Of a DNA stretch of 64,000 nt, positions 52,999 to 60,991 are shown piece after piece. The position numbers were made by a program, and so were the translations under genes. Below the pieces are notes generated by a model. The model saw nothing but the letters and a program-made list of their open reading frames with translations. It searched no databases and was not told the DNA's origin. Source of the stretch: an uncultured Eubacterium sp. (GTDB lineage: Bacteria; Bacillota; Clostridia; Peptostreptococcales; Anaerovoracaceae); contig CABUXV010000008.1 of NCBI GenBank assembly GCA_902495595.1, positions 1 to 64,000 of the forward strand, read 5' to 3'. The first letter of the stretch is position 1; every line of letters starts with the position of its first letter.

Positions 52999-54809
52999 AC
53001 CTGTGCCGCCTCCTTATCTGTCCTTTTTTTCAATTCCCATTGGGACGAAGCTGTGTAAGCCGCCCACATCTTATGGTAAGTTCTCTTATTTGCCAGAAGC
53101 CCGTCATGGGTTCCCGTTTCTTCAATCTTTCCGTGATTGATAACCATGATTTTATTTGCGTTCCGAATCGTCATTAGCCGGTGGGCTATGATCAACACAG
53201 TCTTGTTTTTAATCAGTTCTTGTAGTGACAACTGCATTTGATATTCATTCTCCGGGTCGGCATAGGCGGTTGCTTCATCAAGAATCAGGATTGGAGCATT
53301 TTTTAAGATTGCCCTTGCTACGGAAACTCGCTGTTCTTCACCTCCCGATAAATAGACACCACCTTCACCAATTAGAGTATCGTAACCTTGGGGAAGTTTT
53401 TCGATAAACTCATGGCATTGTGCGACCCTTGCCGCTGTATAGACTTCTTCCTTTGTTGCACCGGGCTTTCCCACAGCAATGTTATTATAAAGTGTATCGG
53501 AAAACAGAAAACAGTCTTGAAATACGAAAGACATGGTATTCATTAAATCTTCTGTTTTCATATCCCGGATGTCAACGCCGCCAATCGTTACGCAGCCTTT
53601 CTTTACGTCCCAAAACCTGGGAATAAGCTGTGCAATAGTCGATTTTCCAGAACCGGAAGGTCCTACAAGCGCCGTTATTGAACCCTGATCGGCAGTAAAA
53701 CTTACATGATCTAAGACCTTTGGTCCGTCCTCATAGGAAAAAGATACATCGTGAAACTCAATCGTATATCTATCGGGCTTTTTGCTGATTTCCGGTTCTT
53801 TTACTTCATTTGTGCTTAACACTTCGTCAATGCGCCGCACGCCTTCCTTGATATTGTTGAAGCTGGAACCAAAGTTATTAAACTTAAACACAGGGGTGGC
53901 TATCCCTGGCGCAAAAATCAGGACAAACAGCAAGGTCATAGCAAATGCCATATTCTGCGGATTTTCAGTAAGAAACAGCATACCTACAGGAATAATAAAT
54001 GCGGATAGAGAAAGTACAAATACGCGGAACAATACATAGCAAGGTTCGTAATTGTCTGCATATTTTGTTGTCATATCACGATAGGCAATAATATCATCAT
54101 AGAACTTTCGGAAAGAACGTACAGTCTGTCCGAAAATTTTGATAGAGGGCATACCTCTCACATACTGCACAGAAGATGTATTGATGTTTTCCATTGCGTC
54201 ATAGTATTCTTTCAAGCCCTCTTTGGCTTTTGATCCAAACATAAAGGAAAACTGCACAATGAAACCAACAATAATTGGAATAATGCAGGCAAGCGCAAGC
54301 CAGACATTTAGGCTGAACATAACGACAACCATAAATACGATCACGGAAACAGTACTGACCATATCCGGAAACTGGTGAGCAATAAAAATTTCAATCTGTT
54401 CCACGTCCTGCTCTGCAATCTGTTTTACCTTACCGATAGAATTACGGCCAAACCACCCCAAAGGTAATCCGCTGATGTGCTCAGACAGCTTTACACGAAT
54501 TTTGTAGAGAGTGCGGAAAGCCGCGATATGTCCAATCATACCTCCTATATACATAAATACATAACAGATTACCAATCCGATAATTCCAAACAAGGCCCAA
54601 AAGGTCATGTAGGAAGTGTCCACACGGCTGATATCTGCAGCATTACGAAGAAGCTCCGTCATTACCTTATATACAGCCAGATACGGAGATAATTGAAACA
54701 GCGCTGCAATCGTTGAAAGCAAAGCGCCTACAATCATCAAGGTTTTTCTCTGACCGGCCATTTCCAACAGCCGGGTAATACCGTTTTTTTGCTTTTTCTC
54801 TTTGCCCAT
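52995..54809 (-). CDS. ABC half-transporter (YbtP/IrtA-like), permease plus ATPase
   Basis: A 604-residue ABC half-transporter with six membrane helices and a nucleotide-binding domain: Walker A GPSGSGKST near 383, signature LSGGEEQR near 485 and Walker B ILILDEATAYADPENE near 504. The Ala-Tyr-Ala after DEAT, instead of the usual Ser-Ser-Leu, recalls the siderophore-linked YbtP/IrtA group. The start is ATG 54809 with AAAGGAG 10 bp upstream; an in-frame TTG six bases earlier is less likely. It forms a heterodimer with the next gene product, by inference from the overlap. Confidence 0.85.
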   Translation of the reverse strand: MGKEKKQKNGITRLLEMAGQRKTLMIVGALLSTIAALFQLSPYLAVYKVMTELLRNAADISRVDTSYMTFWALFGIIGLVICYVFMYIGGMIGHIAAFRTLYKIRVKLSEHISGLPLGWFGRNSIGKVKQIAEQDVEQIEIFIAHQFPDMVSTVSVIVFMVVVMFSLNVWLALACIIPIIVGFIVQFSFMFGSKAKEGLKEYYDAMENINTSSVQYVRGMPSIKIFGQTVRSFRKFYDDIIAYRDMTTKYADNYEPCYVLFRVFVLSLSAFIIPVGMLFLTENPQNMAFAMTLLFVLIFAPGIATPVFKFNNFGSSFNNIKEGVRRIDEVLSTNEVKEPEISKKPDRYTIEFHDVSFSYEDGPKVLDHVSFTADQGSITALVGPSGSGKSTIAQLIPRFWDVKKGCVTIGGVDIRDMKTEDLMNTMSFVFQDCFLFSDTLYNNIAVGKPGATKEEVYTAARVAQCHEFIEKLPQGYDTLIGEGGVYLSGGEEQRVSVARAILKNAPILILDEATAYADPENEYQMQLSLQELIKNKTVLIIAHRLMTIRNANKIMVINHGKIEETGTHDGLLANKRTYHKMWAAYTASSQWELKKRTDKEAAQV

Positions 54810-54841
54810 AAACAATCAACTCCTTTCTGGCAAAAGATAAA

Positions 54842-55435
54842 TTATTCTGCATTAGAAAGACGCTTTTTTACAATCTTATTTCCCCATAAGCAGCCAAGTA
54901 TCGCACACACCACAGTAACAGCAGTCAGTACAATCGCAAACTGTGTACTAAGGAGTTCAATAGCTTTCATTCCAATATCGCTTGTAAAACTGTCTTCATA
55001 AAGTTTCTTAAATGCTTCTTTCATATAACAGAGTGGTATATATTCTCCTAATGCCAGACCTATCATTGGCATGGAAATACCGATTATCTTCGCTTTATTG
55101 CTGTTCTTTCCGGCTGTATCATAAATGAGTTCTCCAAGCAGACCGCCGACAGAAGTACAAATAAACAACATTCCATAAGGTACCATTGTAAATAAGCAGA
55201 GACCAAAGATAAAAGACGGAATAAAAATTCCACCCCGGATATTCAATTTAGAAAGCAGCACGACATAGATAAGTCCTCCGGCAACTGCAAGTATGCAGGG
55301 TAATACAACCAGAACCGGCGGAAAAAAACCTATCGTACACGCAATAATCCATCCGACTGCTATCCACAAGGCTGTAAACACACCAATACGAATTAAATCT
55401 TTCAGTTTTCTGCTTTCTTTTGTTTGATTACTCAT
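54842..55435 (-). CDS. ECF transporter substrate-binding S component (MptD/Trep_Strep family)
   Basis: A 197-residue membrane protein with about five to six helices of the MptD/Trep_Strep family of putative ECF S components, which bind the substrate in the membrane. The N-terminal KLKDLIRIGVFTALWIAVGWI and the loop GGIFIPSFIFGL fit this family. The substrate is not known for the family; here the neighbours suggest a metal complex. The ATG at 55435 has AAAAGGAG 10 bp upstream; a GTG at 55444 lies too close to it. Confidence 0.82.
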   Translation of the reverse strand: MSNQTKESRKLKDLIRIGVFTALWIAVGWIIACTIGFFPPVLVVLPCILAVAGGLIYVVLLSKLNIRGGIFIPSFIFGLCLFTMVPYGMLFICTSVGGLLGELIYDTAGKNSNKAKIIGISMPMIGLALGEYIPLCYMKEAFKKLYEDSFTSDIGMKAIELLSTQFAIVLTAVTVVCAILGCLWGNKIVKKRLSNAE

Positions 55436-55455
55436 AAAAAACACGCTCCTTTTCT

Positions 55456-56943
55456 TTAAAATAAGATTTGAAAATATTGAGGCAGATTTTCCGGCTTATA
55501 TTCATAAGGAGAAATGTATCGTATCGTACAGTCCTCCTGTAAAAGCAAGAGTGAAGTAAAAAGATTGGCAGCCAATTCGTAATCATGGGTAATCACAAAC
55601 ACACAGGTTCCACGATCAGCCAGCTTTTTTATTTCTTCTTGGACGATTTTCATGTTCTTTGCGTCAAGACCACTGGTAGGTTCGTCCAAATAAAGAAATG
55701 GAAGGCAGTGCATTTTGGCAAGGGCAATTGAAAGCCGTTGCTTTTGCCCGCCGGATAACATGGTCGGGTGTCTTTTCAAATATTCACCGAGCCCAAATCG
55801 TTCCAATATGTGAATTGCCCGCTCTTTATCCTGCTCGGGTCTCTTCGTTCCCATCAGCATTTCTTCCAACACATTAGGTGCAAAAAGTTGATAATCAACA
55901 TCTTGCATGACATAGAAAGATTTTTTCCGCCTTTGCTGTTTGCCGGCATAACTGCCGTTGATTAAAATTTTCCCCGTTTTAGGCTTTTCAAGGCCCATAA
56001 GTGTCCGAATCAATGTGCTTTTTCCAGCGCCATTTTTCCCGATAATGCCTACAATTTCACCGCCATAGACAGAAAATGATACATCATGCCACAATAAAGG
56101 TTTTCCAGAATAGCTAAAAGAGAGTTTTTCTGCTCTTATAGAATATGCGTCCTTTTTTACATCACTGAAATAAGATGTTGGCAAAATCTGAGTTAAATCC
56201 GCTTTCCGCAGGCCATGCTCTGTAAACCATTCCATAGTGCGATGATCAAAGTCGTGTCCGTCCATCTCACAAGCAATTTTCCCGTCTTTCATAATAACAA
56301 CGCGATCCACTAAACCGTTTAAGTAGTAGAGTTTATGTTCTGATATAATGATCGTATTGCCTTGCTCTTTTAGTGATTTTAATACTTTCCGAAGCTGCTC
56401 TGTCCCAACGGAATCAAGATTAGAAGATGGCTCGTCTAAAACATAAATGCCTACACCAACCATATATATAGAAGCAATTGCCACTTTCTGTTTTTCACCG
56501 CTGGACAAATCAAAAATACTTTTCCTCAATAAAGCTTGAATTTTTAGCGCTTCTACTACGTTTCTATATTGTGCCTGCATTTTTTCCAAAGGGGTTTCCA
56601 GATTTTCACTTGGAAAAGGAATCTCTGTTTTTACATGGAGCGTAAAAAACTGGGAGCGCGGATCTTGAAATACAGAACCAACCAACGGTGAAAAATCTCC
56701 GGTTTCATGTTCTTTTATATCCATGTCGCAAATACGGCAGCTTCCAGACAAATCTCCTTCAAAGAAATCCGGTATTAAACCATTGATACATCGGGTTAAC
56801 GTGGTTTTTCCACAACCGCTGTGTCCTGTCAAAAGAATAAATTCACCTTTTTGAATAGAAAAATTGATTTTTGACAGACTTTCACGGCTACCATCATGAT
56901 ATCGAAAACTAAAGTCGGAAAACTCTATTACAGGTGAATTCAT
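55456..56943 (-). CDS. ECF transporter ATPase with two fused ABC domains
   Basis: A 495-residue cytoplasmic protein with two complete nucleotide-binding domains, so EcfA and EcfA' are one polypeptide. First domain: Walker A GHSGCGKTT near 36, signature LSSGEKQ, Walker B IYVLDEPSSNLD near 163. Second domain: Walker A GKNGAGKST near 303, signature LSGGQKQR near 402, Walker B FLYLDEPTSGLD near 422. The start is ATG 56943 behind AAAGGAGG; the reading frame runs 25 codons further upstream but has no ribosome site there. Confidence 0.9.
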   Translation of the reverse strand: MNSPVIEFSDFSFRYHDGSRESLSKINFSIQKGEFILLTGHSGCGKTTLTRCINGLIPDFFEGDLSGSCRICDMDIKEHETGDFSPLVGSVFQDPRSQFFTLHVKTEIPFPSENLETPLEKMQAQYRNVVEALKIQALLRKSIFDLSSGEKQKVAIASIYMVGVGIYVLDEPSSNLDSVGTEQLRKVLKSLKEQGNTIIISEHKLYYLNGLVDRVVIMKDGKIACEMDGHDFDHRTMEWFTEHGLRKADLTQILPTSYFSDVKKDAYSIRAEKLSFSYSGKPLLWHDVSFSVYGGEIVGIIGKNGAGKSTLIRTLMGLEKPKTGKILINGSYAGKQQRRKKSFYVMQDVDYQLFAPNVLEEMLMGTKRPEQDKERAIHILERFGLGEYLKRHPTMLSGGQKQRLSIALAKMHCLPFLYLDEPTSGLDAKNMKIVQEEIKKLADRGTCVFVITHDYELAANLFTSLLLLQEDCTIRYISPYEYKPENLPQYFQILF

Positions 56944-56957
56944 AGGATAGCCTCCTT

Positions 56958-57680
56958 TCAAAATAAAATAATGTAATAATTGATAAATACTAAACCCGCT
57001 GCAATAAGTGCCATACAAAACAAATAGAGCATATCTGTTTTACACAGCTTCACTTTTGTGCAGCATGTCCTCCTGCGCTTCGTATTCAGGCCCTTGCAAA
57101 TAGAAGCAGCGGACAATTCTTCCGAGATTTTTTCACTTCGATATAAAAGCGGGACAAAAAAATTTTCCGCATATTGCATAGGGTGTTTTAATTTATCCCA
57201 AACAGAAGAATTAAAGTTTCTCATTTTAAGGCTTTCCCGAATATATCCAATCTCCTTTATAATTGTCGGTATGTAACGATAGATAACAGATAAAGGAATC
57301 AGAACCAACTTAGGTACCCGACACACTTGCAGTGAAAAAAGCAGCTCGTTCATAGGAGCCTTTTCAATCAATACTCTTGCTGCAAGATAAGCCGGGTAAA
57401 ATCTCGACACCAACATAAGAAACAAAGGAAATAAGTCTGAAATAACAGGGATATAAATCCATTTCAGTCCCAGAAGAAGTAACAATATCGCTCCGTAACC
57501 TATAAGATTTTTTGCAAATACTTTGAAGCCGCATGGAAACAACAATAGAATATCTATTAGCAGCACCAAAAGAAACAGCACAAACAGATTTCGGAAGATG
57601 GACGCCAATATTGCTGCTATGACAATCTGAATAATTAAAATTCGCGGATCAGGTCTGGAAGCCTTAAAATCCATCTGCAT
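56958..57680 (-). CDS. ECF transporter transmembrane T component
   Basis: A 240-residue integral membrane protein with about five to six helices and the cytoplasmic coupling region: the KAPMNELLFSLQVCRVPKL stretch near 115 and VIYRYIPTIIKEIGYIRESLKMRNF-like coupling helix (split here) that contacts the ATPase. The start is ATG 57680 with GAAGGAGGGG upstream; an in-frame ATG at 57719 would place the ribosome site inside the gene. It is the first gene of the minus-strand operon T-A-S-ABC-ABC. Confidence 0.87.
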   Translation of the reverse strand: MQMDFKASRPDPRILIIQIVIAAILASIFRNLFVLFLLVLLIDILLLFPCGFKVFAKNLIGYGAILLLLLGLKWIYIPVISDLFPLFLMLVSRFYPAYLAARVLIEKAPMNELLFSLQVCRVPKLVLIPLSVIYRYIPTIIKEIGYIRESLKMRNFNSSVWDKLKHPMQYAENFFVPLLYRSEKISEELSAASICKGLNTKRRRTCCTKVKLCKTDMLYLFCMALIAAGLVFINYYIILF

Positions 57681-57719
57681 ATTTTCCCCTCCTTCTTCTT
57701 GCTGAAATGATGAACTCAT

Positions 57720-57755
57720 AGTATAATAACTAAGATATTAGCTGTGACTAACCCC
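57720..57755 (-). promoter_or_regulatory. Putative promoter of the transport operon
   Basis: On the minus strand a TATACT-like -10 lies near 57720-57726 with GTCACA-like -35 about 17 bp upstream (near 57744-57749). The match is partial, in keeping with an activator-dependent promoter. TTAG-N6-CTAA overlaps the -35 area. Confidence 0.35.
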
Positions 57756-57818
57756 TGTGTTTCATTATATTTCATGGTGGATTATTTCACAATAAATCAG
57801 AGAAAGGAACGTCGTATC

Positions 57819-57849
57819 GGCGTATAAACGCGTCGAAATGGCGTATTAA
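57819..57849. promoter_or_regulatory. Direct repeats in the divergent control region, likely AraC-type operator
   Basis: GGCGTATAA (57819-57827) and GGCGTATTAA (57840-57849) are direct repeats exactly 21 bp apart, two helical turns, which is the typical spacing for AraC-family half-sites. They lie just upstream of the regulator start and about 75-95 bp from the divergent transport promoter. Confidence 0.6.
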
Positions 57850-57860
57850 GAAGCGTTCTT

Positions 57861-58826
57861 ATGAAACCAATGAAAGAACTATATCACTCCATGCTTTCGG
57901 ACGGCGGCTTTTACTTAGATAATGAACACAAAGAGCCTTACAAAGAGTTCATCTGCTATACTCTAAGCGCAGAAAAAGGACAGGGTCACTTTTGGTTTTA
58001 CTTTCATGAAAATATATTTGAAATCACAATTCGTGATTTCCTTTTTCATGATGATTTTATGTTAGAGTGTCAGGAACCTGAATTTCTGTCTGTTACCTAC
58101 TATACCTCTGTATCCGGTGAGGAACTCCACCCTTATTGCCAGCTTTCACCTAATAGCCTGCAAGCTCATATTGGGCAAAGTGATAAGGTATATCAGGCGA
58201 TCTATCACAAAAACATTCCATTGCAAAGTATCAGCTTTACGATCATGCCGGAATTCTATCAGCAATATTTACAAAAAAAGTTTCCGGGAGAATATATTGA
58301 TCCCAGCGAGGCATTTCGCAAAATGCAGACAGGAACCGATTTTCCTGAACTAATCGCCATATTAAAACAAATTGAAAATTATCGAGGGACTGGTCTCACA
58401 GCAAAGATGTTTTACGAGGGGAAAATTTTAGAAGCAGTATCTCTGATTATGGAAAGAGCAAAGAGCAATCAAGAAAAGAAACATAAGCTGCACTTGACGA
58501 GGCAAGATCAATATAACCTTTCCGCAGTCGCAGCTTATCTGGATAACCATTATACCTTTTCAGTGCCTATCGAGAGATTGTGCCGCATTTCATTCATGGG
58601 GCAGACCAAATTAAAATCTACATTTAAGGAATGTTTTGGCTGTACACTTTATGATTACATTTTACAAAAAAGAATAGGACAGGCGCAGCATTTATTGCTT
58701 GGCACAGATCTTAGTATTGCTGAAATTGCACAGGCGGTCGGATATGACCGATCTGAAAGCTTTGCAAAACAGTTTCAGCGTGTTACAGGTCTTCTGCCCA
58801 GAGAGTATCGAAATCTAATTAAATAA
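57861..58826 (+). CDS. AraC-family transcriptional regulator (YbtA/PchR-like)
   Basis: A 321-residue regulator with an N-terminal sensor region (about 1-215) and a C-terminal double HTH AraC domain: IERLCRISFMGQTKLKSTFKECFG near 235-260 and LSIAEIAQAVGYDRSESFAKQFQRVTG near 287-313. Size and HTH match PchR/YbtA regulators, which sense ferric siderophores in the cytoplasm and activate uptake genes. It is divergent from the transport operon. Arginine is coded by a mix of CGN and AGR, unlike the AGA-rich neighbours. It lacks a strong ribosome site (weak AAGAAG). Confidence 0.88.
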   Translation: MKPMKELYHSMLSDGGFYLDNEHKEPYKEFICYTLSAEKGQGHFWFYFHENIFEITIRDFLFHDDFMLECQEPEFLSVTYYTSVSGEELHPYCQLSPNSLQAHIGQSDKVYQAIYHKNIPLQSISFTIMPEFYQQYLQKKFPGEYIDPSEAFRKMQTGTDFPELIAILKQIENYRGTGLTAKMFYEGKILEAVSLIMERAKSNQEKKHKLHLTRQDQYNLSAVAAYLDNHYTFSVPIERLCRISFMGQTKLKSTFKECFGCTLYDYILQKRIGQAQHLLLGTDLSIAEIAQAVGYDRSESFAKQFQRVTGLLPREYRNLIK

Positions 58827-58849
58827 GAGTACATAATGCAAACATATAC

Positions 58850-58975
58850 ATCTTTGCGATTTTGGCGTGTTTCCTACTAGCAAAAATGCTTGTTAAGGAA
58901 TGTCACCAAGCCCCAAAGATTGCCGCCTGCGGTGACGGATGTGCATCCCGCGAACGCTGAAAAATCCGGAATAAA
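58850..58975. other. GC-richer non-coding segment of foreign appearance
   Basis: About 90 bp (58880-58960) are clearly richer in G and C than surrounding DNA. All three forward frames have stops or only short open pieces (for example a 22-codon frame ending at the TGA near 58960). It looks like a leftover from a mobile element at the right edge of the transport cassette; no integrase, repeat end or attachment site could be identified. Confidence 0.4.
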
Positions 58976-58983
58976 CAAGGTAA

Positions 58984-59022
58984 AAACTCTATGCAAATGG
59001 TCTGCCTATTCACATAGAGTTT
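58984..59022 (+). terminator. Terminator-like hairpin after the araC gene
   Basis: AAACTCTATG (58984-58993) pairs with CATAGAGTTT (59013-59022), a perfect 10-bp stem with a 19-nt loop, followed by CTTATTTC. Confidence 0.65.
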
Positions 59023-59086
59023 CTTATTTCCCGTTCACTTAGTATAGGTCAATATCTTTGCTGTGCTTCTTTATGCTATCCTGCCT

Positions 59087-59509
59087 TTAAGCTACTGTTT
59101 CTTTCTCGCTTCCTGTTTTGCGTTGTTCAAATATTTCTTTCCTTTCCTCCCCATGCAAAGCTTTTTTACTCATCCTGCATCTCTTCAAATCAGCAAGCTG
59201 AGCCATATTGCTGAATATAGGTTTCTTTGCGCTTATATCATAGGTATCATGAAGCGCCTTTTTTAGTGTATCAAGATTTCTTTTAATAGGAGCATTTTCA
59301 TCTCCATAAAACAATCCTACTGTCCTGTAATAGCTGAAAACATCATCAATCTTAGGGTCTGAAAGTCTTGCTCCGTTTTCCAAAAGTTCCATTACCTTTG
59401 AAAATACTTCATGGGGATCAGCCCCCTCCATATAAAAAACTTCCGCAGTTTTATGATACTTTTCATACGCTTTCTTGTTGTTCGTTACAATCACTTTCTT
59501 AGTAATCAT
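59087..59509 (-). CDS. GrdX-like protein
   Basis: A 140-residue cytoplasmic protein. The first 70 residues (VIVTNNKKAYEKYHKTAEVFYMEG, split here, then EVFSKVMELLENGARLSDPKID) recall GrdX, a small protein encoded in glycine/betaine/sarcosine reductase operons (xTNNPxVxEK and a GHxLLxHPL segment). The key HPL is DPK here, and a basic C-terminal tail has been added. No grd gene is nearby. Membership is a weak call; otherwise the protein is hypothetical. Good ribosome site TAGGAGGT. Confidence 0.6.
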   Translation of the reverse strand: MITKKVIVTNNKKAYEKYHKTAEVFYMEGADPHEVFSKVMELLENGARLSDPKIDDVFSYYRTVGLFYGDENAPIKRNLDTLKKALHDTYDISAKKPIFSNMAQLADLKRCRMSKKALHGEERKEIFEQRKTGSEKETVA

Positions 59510-59670
59510 CGTTATACCTCCTAAAAATTCAATTCGTTATTCATATCTTTTTCTTGTCTAAATAGTAACAAATGAAGTTTAGTATATTGCAATACATATT
59601 TTTTTTGATAACCACAGTAAAATATATAATTATTTCTTAAATAAAAAAAACTCCAGCTAACTGCACATTA

Positions 59671-59712
59671 TTGCTGTATATAAGGTTTTTTAGTATAATA
59701 TAAATGTTATAT
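59671..59712 (+). promoter_or_regulatory. Promoter and inverted repeat upstream of the merR-fusion gene
   Basis: TATAAT at 59694-59699 with a weak TTGCTG -35 at 59671 (17-bp spacer). ATATAA-ATG-TTATAT (59698-59712) is an inverted repeat overlapping the -10 and transcription start, suitable for autoregulation. Confidence 0.45.
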
Positions 59713-59747
59713 ATTGTATCTGTTTATGGAAAGGATACGGTGAGTTT

Positions 59748-60989
59748 ATGAAAATCGGAGATTTTGCAAGAAAATACAATTTGAATATAACAACCGTAAG
59801 ATACTATGTAGAAAGATCTCTGCTTACGCCGGAGAGAAAAAACAATCAATATATTTTCAATGAATCCTGTATGGATGACATGGACAAAATATTAAAATAC
59901 AAATATCTGAGGTTCACGCTGGAAGAAATTGAATTGCTCTTTTTTCTTGAAAAAACTTCAAAACTCCGTGATGATACCATACTTGAAATTTTTTCCGATC
60001 TTTTAATCAGAAAAAAGTATGAACTTGAAGAAGAGGTTAAAAATGTATCCTCTGTAATAAATGATTTAAACGAAGAAATAAAGCACTTTTCTTCCATACA
60101 TCATAGTGAAAATAATGATTCCAACGGTATTCCTTTTACGTTCATACCTAACTTATACTGTCCTGTATGCGAAACTCCCTTAAGTCTTGAATCAGCGAGC
60201 ATTTCAGACAATAAAATATCCAGCGGAAAACTCCTGTGTCAATGCGGATATGAAAGTGAAATAAATGATGGTGTTATTCTCTGTCCAAAACATACTGAAA
60301 CGACACCTTTCAAAGCTTTTGAAAATATAGAGTCCGTAGCTTCCGTTACTGAAGATTACGGCAATGAATATATCGCTCTTATGGATAAGACTTATATGTG
60401 GATGTATCATCAGATTGCAGAAATAAAAGAATATCAATATATAATGGCAGGACCGTTTACGGTTAACTTTATTTTAAAATACTGTGATAAATTCAGTCGC
60501 AATACAATTTTTATAATCACAGACCCTTCCCTTAAGCGAATAAAAAAAATGCAGGATTATATGAAAGATTTTGATTTTCAGACAGTTTTTATTGCAGGAA
60601 ACCTCAAAGAACTGCCTATAAGAAAAGAATGTGTGGATATCTACATAGATGATTTTTCTTCTAACAACTGTATATTTACATATAATGAAAGCTATTACAG
60701 ATATATTGCGCCTTTCCTAAAGAAAAACGGTTTTTCCGCAGGAATCTTTTTAGACTATAAAGAAATGCCGAAAAGCCGGGAAAGTTTCATAAAAGACCAT
60801 CCTGACTTCATTCCTGAAAACATGAGCCTGGGTCATTTAAAATCAGATATAAAATCAAACGGCATGAATATTGATAAAATCAAGCTCATCGGCAGAACTT
60901 CGGGAAAAGATAAGCAAATAAACCGTCAAGTAGAAAACGAAAAAATCCCGTTTTGGGGTTATAAAGCAATAAAAACAGTCAGGAGCTAA
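59748..60989 (+). CDS. MerR-type regulator fused to a zinc-ribbon/methyltransferase-like domain
   Basis: A 413-residue fusion. Residues 1-70 are a MerR HTH (KIGDFARKYNLNITTVRYYVERSLL, then the wing YLRFTLEEIELLF); 80-120 form the coiled-coil dimer helix. Residues about 136-185 are a four-Cys ribbon (CPVCETPL ... CQCGYE ... GVILCPK) like that of 23S rRNA methyltransferase RlmA. The remainder has the alternating strands of a Rossmann fold (YIMAGPFTVNFILKYC, TIFIITDPSLKRIKKMQ, TVFIAGNLKELPIRKECVDIYIDDFSS), as in class I methyltransferases, but the glycine-rich SAM motif is not canonical (GPFTVN). It may sense a ligand rather than methylate. The MFS gene follows by 2 bp. Confidence 0.82.
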   Translation: MKIGDFARKYNLNITTVRYYVERSLLTPERKNNQYIFNESCMDDMDKILKYKYLRFTLEEIELLFFLEKTSKLRDDTILEIFSDLLIRKKYELEEEVKNVSSVINDLNEEIKHFSSIHHSENNDSNGIPFTFIPNLYCPVCETPLSLESASISDNKISSGKLLCQCGYESEINDGVILCPKHTETTPFKAFENIESVASVTEDYGNEYIALMDKTYMWMYHQIAEIKEYQYIMAGPFTVNFILKYCDKFSRNTIFIITDPSLKRIKKMQDYMKDFDFQTVFIAGNLKELPIRKECVDIYIDDFSSNNCIFTYNESYYRYIAPFLKKNGFSAGIFLDYKEMPKSRESFIKDHPDFIPENMSLGHLKSDIKSNGMNIDKIKLIGRTSGKDKQINRQVENEKIPFWGYKAIKTVRS

Positions 60990-60991
60990 TC

